A stretch of 64,000 bases of DNA from Patiria pectinifera (lineage: Eukaryota > Echinodermata > Asteroidea > Valvatida > Asterinidae). The stretch covers positions 1,364,001 to 1,428,000 of the forward strand of contig CM057137.1 in the NCBI GenBank assembly GCA_029964075.1. The letters run 5' to 3'. The notes under the pieces are model-generated. The model was not told the DNA's origin. It was given only the letters and a program-made list of their open reading frames with translations, and searched no databases. Below, one piece after another: positions 61,501 to 64,000 of this stretch; within the stretch, counting starts at the first letter, position 1; every line of letters starts with the position of its first letter. The translations under genes and the position numbers were made by a program.

Positions 61501-64000
61501 TAATATCTACTGGTTTGAGTGAGTCATTTTTTTGCCTGATGTGGTCAATTAATATCTATAGGATGTGTTCTCAGATTTGCGATTATTCTCGTAAATTGTG
61601 TGTTTTTTCCCCTTCTTCCCTGATATATTTATTTCTCAAAAATGAAAAAATGAAAGTCATTCTCTGTCGAGAAATTGATTTATTCAAACGTCCGGATAGC
61701 GAGTAGTATGCAATGATACCAAAGCTTCAAAATATACTCGAGAAGTTCGTAAACAAACCAACTTTGTTCATACGGAAAAAAAGCAATCCATTATGTCCCC
61801 AGTGGGCGTTTACTCTGTATATTAGTTCAACTATAATTATATAATGTTTTTTATTGATATAAACTTCAGCTGTGTGTAATGTCCTTTGTCTTTCGTTTTG
61901 CTGATAGGCCTACCCAGGTTGAAAGTCCATTACTAAAACCAAAGTGGAGTTCACTGGAATCATAATGAATTATACGATCGGTGCAAAAGCAAGTCACAGG
62001 CCTTGCAGCATGTTTCTGTTTTCCACCATCGCATCGATTGATAAACGCTCACTTGAATTAATTCAGTAGATTTTGTCATTTTTTTTTCAAACTGATATCG
62101 CGATCTTTCGCGCGGAACCCCCCAGATGGTCTATTGTCTAGACTTCCCACAGTCGCCGTATGGTCAAAGGTTTCTGTGAGTGTTGGGTTATCAGAAGAAT
62201 GGATATTCTATTAATTTCCCTCTTTTCAGTAAATGACATCTTCAAGACGTCCGGCTGGTATCAGTCCAGTTTCATCGTGCCAGAACTGCCCGGGCGGTGT
62301 TTACCCTGGCCCGAAACACGCATGCTCAAAAGCGAGATTTGCGTTTTTGGTACATCTCTCAGTTAAACTAAAGTGGTTCCCTAATTGGCAGGCGCATGCG
62401 TAGTTGAGACCAAGGTAATCCCTGCATAGAAGTAAGCTTTGTTTTCCACACCGTATGGTCACGGTTGGTAGGGGGGGGGGGGTCGTGCTCAACCATTGAA
62501 AACAAGACTCGTGGATAATAATAGGACGGCTGGGTCATGCAATACAGTATAGGTCCGGGTTATCGTATGGTATCGCCATTAATTAAAAATTTCCAACTCC
62601 GAAGTTGAAGAAGCTGTTATCACGTATTGCGGACTGGAGAATCGCTTTCATCAAGGCATATTTTTTTCATTTGGATGCTAAACCCATTCACCTTATGATA
62701 ACTCGCATACCGAGACCGAGTAGGCCTACCCCTATACCGCGTTTGTGGAGAGACATCAAGCCAAGCCCTGGCCCCGGTTCTATAGGGGAGACACGGTCCA
62801 TGCACGCACTCCACGCGCCCCTCTTAAATTCACTGCGTCACACACGCGTGTACTAAACCAGAAACAGGGCCCCGGCGCGGGGGAAACAGGGGTTGCTCGA
62901 AGGGGCGAGAGAAAAATAACAGCAACATATCAGCGGAGCAGGAAGGTTGGTGATGGGGGTAGCAGGCCCGTGGCCGACTCGGGGGCCCGTGGCCGGCCCC
63001 ACGAAGCCTTGGGAACACATGCACGACAAAAATGTGGCCCCGGACCCCGCCGTCAGAATCTTGCGGTCGCGTGCGGGGCACGGGACCCGGGCCTTATATG
63101 GCGGCGTGCCAAATGACATGGGGTGCAAGATTTTTTTTTTCGTTCGTTCCGTGTGCCCTAACCGAGCGATACAGTGGCTCTTCGGCGCTCTAGTACGGGG
63201 GAGGGATTTTATTATTATATTTCTTTAGCAGAGATAGGGATACGATAACAGTACGGCAGCCCGGCCGTGTGATAAATAGGTGCGTGTCATTTTGGAATGC
63301 TTGGATCCTTTAGTCGACATATTTGTTGGAATTGAAACGGAATAACATTTATCTAACGGGAGGAGAAAAAAGAAAGAACTTTTACACTCTCGTGCATAGT
63401 CTGAACAATCAGTCTTTAGAACAGGAATTAATTTACCCATTATTTCGAAACGTATGTATTTTCAAACGTTTCTGAAGCTTTTTATTTTATTTTATTATTA
63501 TTATTTTCATTATTATTATTTTTTTTTGGGGGGGGGGCAACCACATCACAGTGAGACGACAAATTTCTTTTTGATATAAAAAGTATATACCGAATATGCA
63601 CAAAATGTACACCGATTATTAGCTGTTTCAATTTTTAGTTATTTTCATAAGAACAATTTTTAACGACATTAAAAGTTCTCAAAAGTTCAAGAAAATTTAG
63701 CGAGGTTTCCAACTGAAAGGTGTAGACTATAGTCAATGAAGTGTGACACAAATTCACAGCGAGTTGCAAAAGGTTTTGTTTCAGTAAAAAAAAAGTGTCC
63801 ATGAACTTGTGCATTAATTAAATATAATTAGTGCCAACATAAATACCGATAAAGATGACAGGCATGGGCCTAAGTAAACACTTCTCACTTCCATTGTTAC
63901 CGGAATTAAATAACAAAAAAACTGCCTAAAGCGATGACCTCAAATGCTGTATCGTCTTTTAAAGATGTTGGACAAATTAAAAAGTTCTATTAGTTTTCAC
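58552..64000. other. NOL4L upstream intron or 5' flank, with CpG-rich block
   Basis: No exon with NOL4-family sequence was found. A plus-strand frame at 59636-60010 is open for 124 codons but has no recognisable domain. The segment 62740-63120 is GC- and CpG-rich with short repeats of GGCCCGTGGCCG and a CArG box CCTTATATGG (63092-63101) next to GCGGCG. It looks like a CpG-rich promoter, possibly of NOL4L. Poly-T and TTA-rich low-complexity sequence follows near 63478-63538. Confidence 0.4.

Noticed and set aside
1-64000. LTR retroelements, Polintons, CRISPR arrays and bacterial-type operons
   Set aside because: No paired long terminal repeats, integrase, reverse transcriptase or capsid-like frames, and no regularly spaced repeat arrays were seen.

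Overview
The window looks like a stretch of an invertebrate metazoan genome, most likely a marine deuterostome such as an echinoderm. Its genes have many short exons with GT-AG introns, it is AT-rich, and it carries numerous short palindromic repeats, tRNA-derived SINEs and a single assembly gap of exactly 500 N (30411-30910). The protein matches are animal-specific, but the species is inferred from style, not proven.

Four protein-coding genes could be rebuilt exon by exon, and in each the reading phase is kept across every splice junction found. (1) 210-4617, minus strand: a TINAGL1-like secreted pseudoprotease, nine coding exons, 449 residues, complete. (2) 33272-39111, minus strand: the DNA primase large subunit PRIM2, twelve exons, 474 codons, with only the short last exon unresolved. 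(3) 39356-43706, plus strand: mitochondrial trans-2-enoyl-CoA reductase MECR, nine exons, 372 residues, complete. (4) 48337-58551, minus strand: the C-terminal seven exons (437 residues) of a NOL4/NOL4L-type nuclear protein, whose 5' exons lie beyond what I could recognise. PRIM2 and MECR are head to head with 244 bp between start codons, and this spacer carries an E2F-like site and two opposed CCAAT boxes. MECR and NOL4L converge on an AT-rich block (about 44-48.3 kb) that is probably mostly the NOL4L 3' UTR.

The 4.6-33 kb interval, upstream of TINAGL1, has no convincing gene. It holds two copies of a near-palindromic TA-target MITE, three clear and one decayed copy of a roughly 350 bp dispersed repeat that looks like a promoter module (CArG-like palindrome, CACGTG, CCAAT), a fragment of a DNA transposon, a non-LTR retrotransposon 3' tail, several CpG-rich patches and some perfect hairpins. 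The 58.6-64 kb end is NOL4L intron or 5' flank with a CpG-rich, CArG-bearing block. I saw no LTR element, Polinton, CRISPR array, rRNA gene or convincing functional tRNA gene.

The genes do not form one pathway. The most interesting link is the PRIM2-MECR pair: PRIM2 is an Fe-S enzyme of DNA replication and MECR completes mitochondrial fatty acid synthesis, which is known to support Fe-S cluster assembly.
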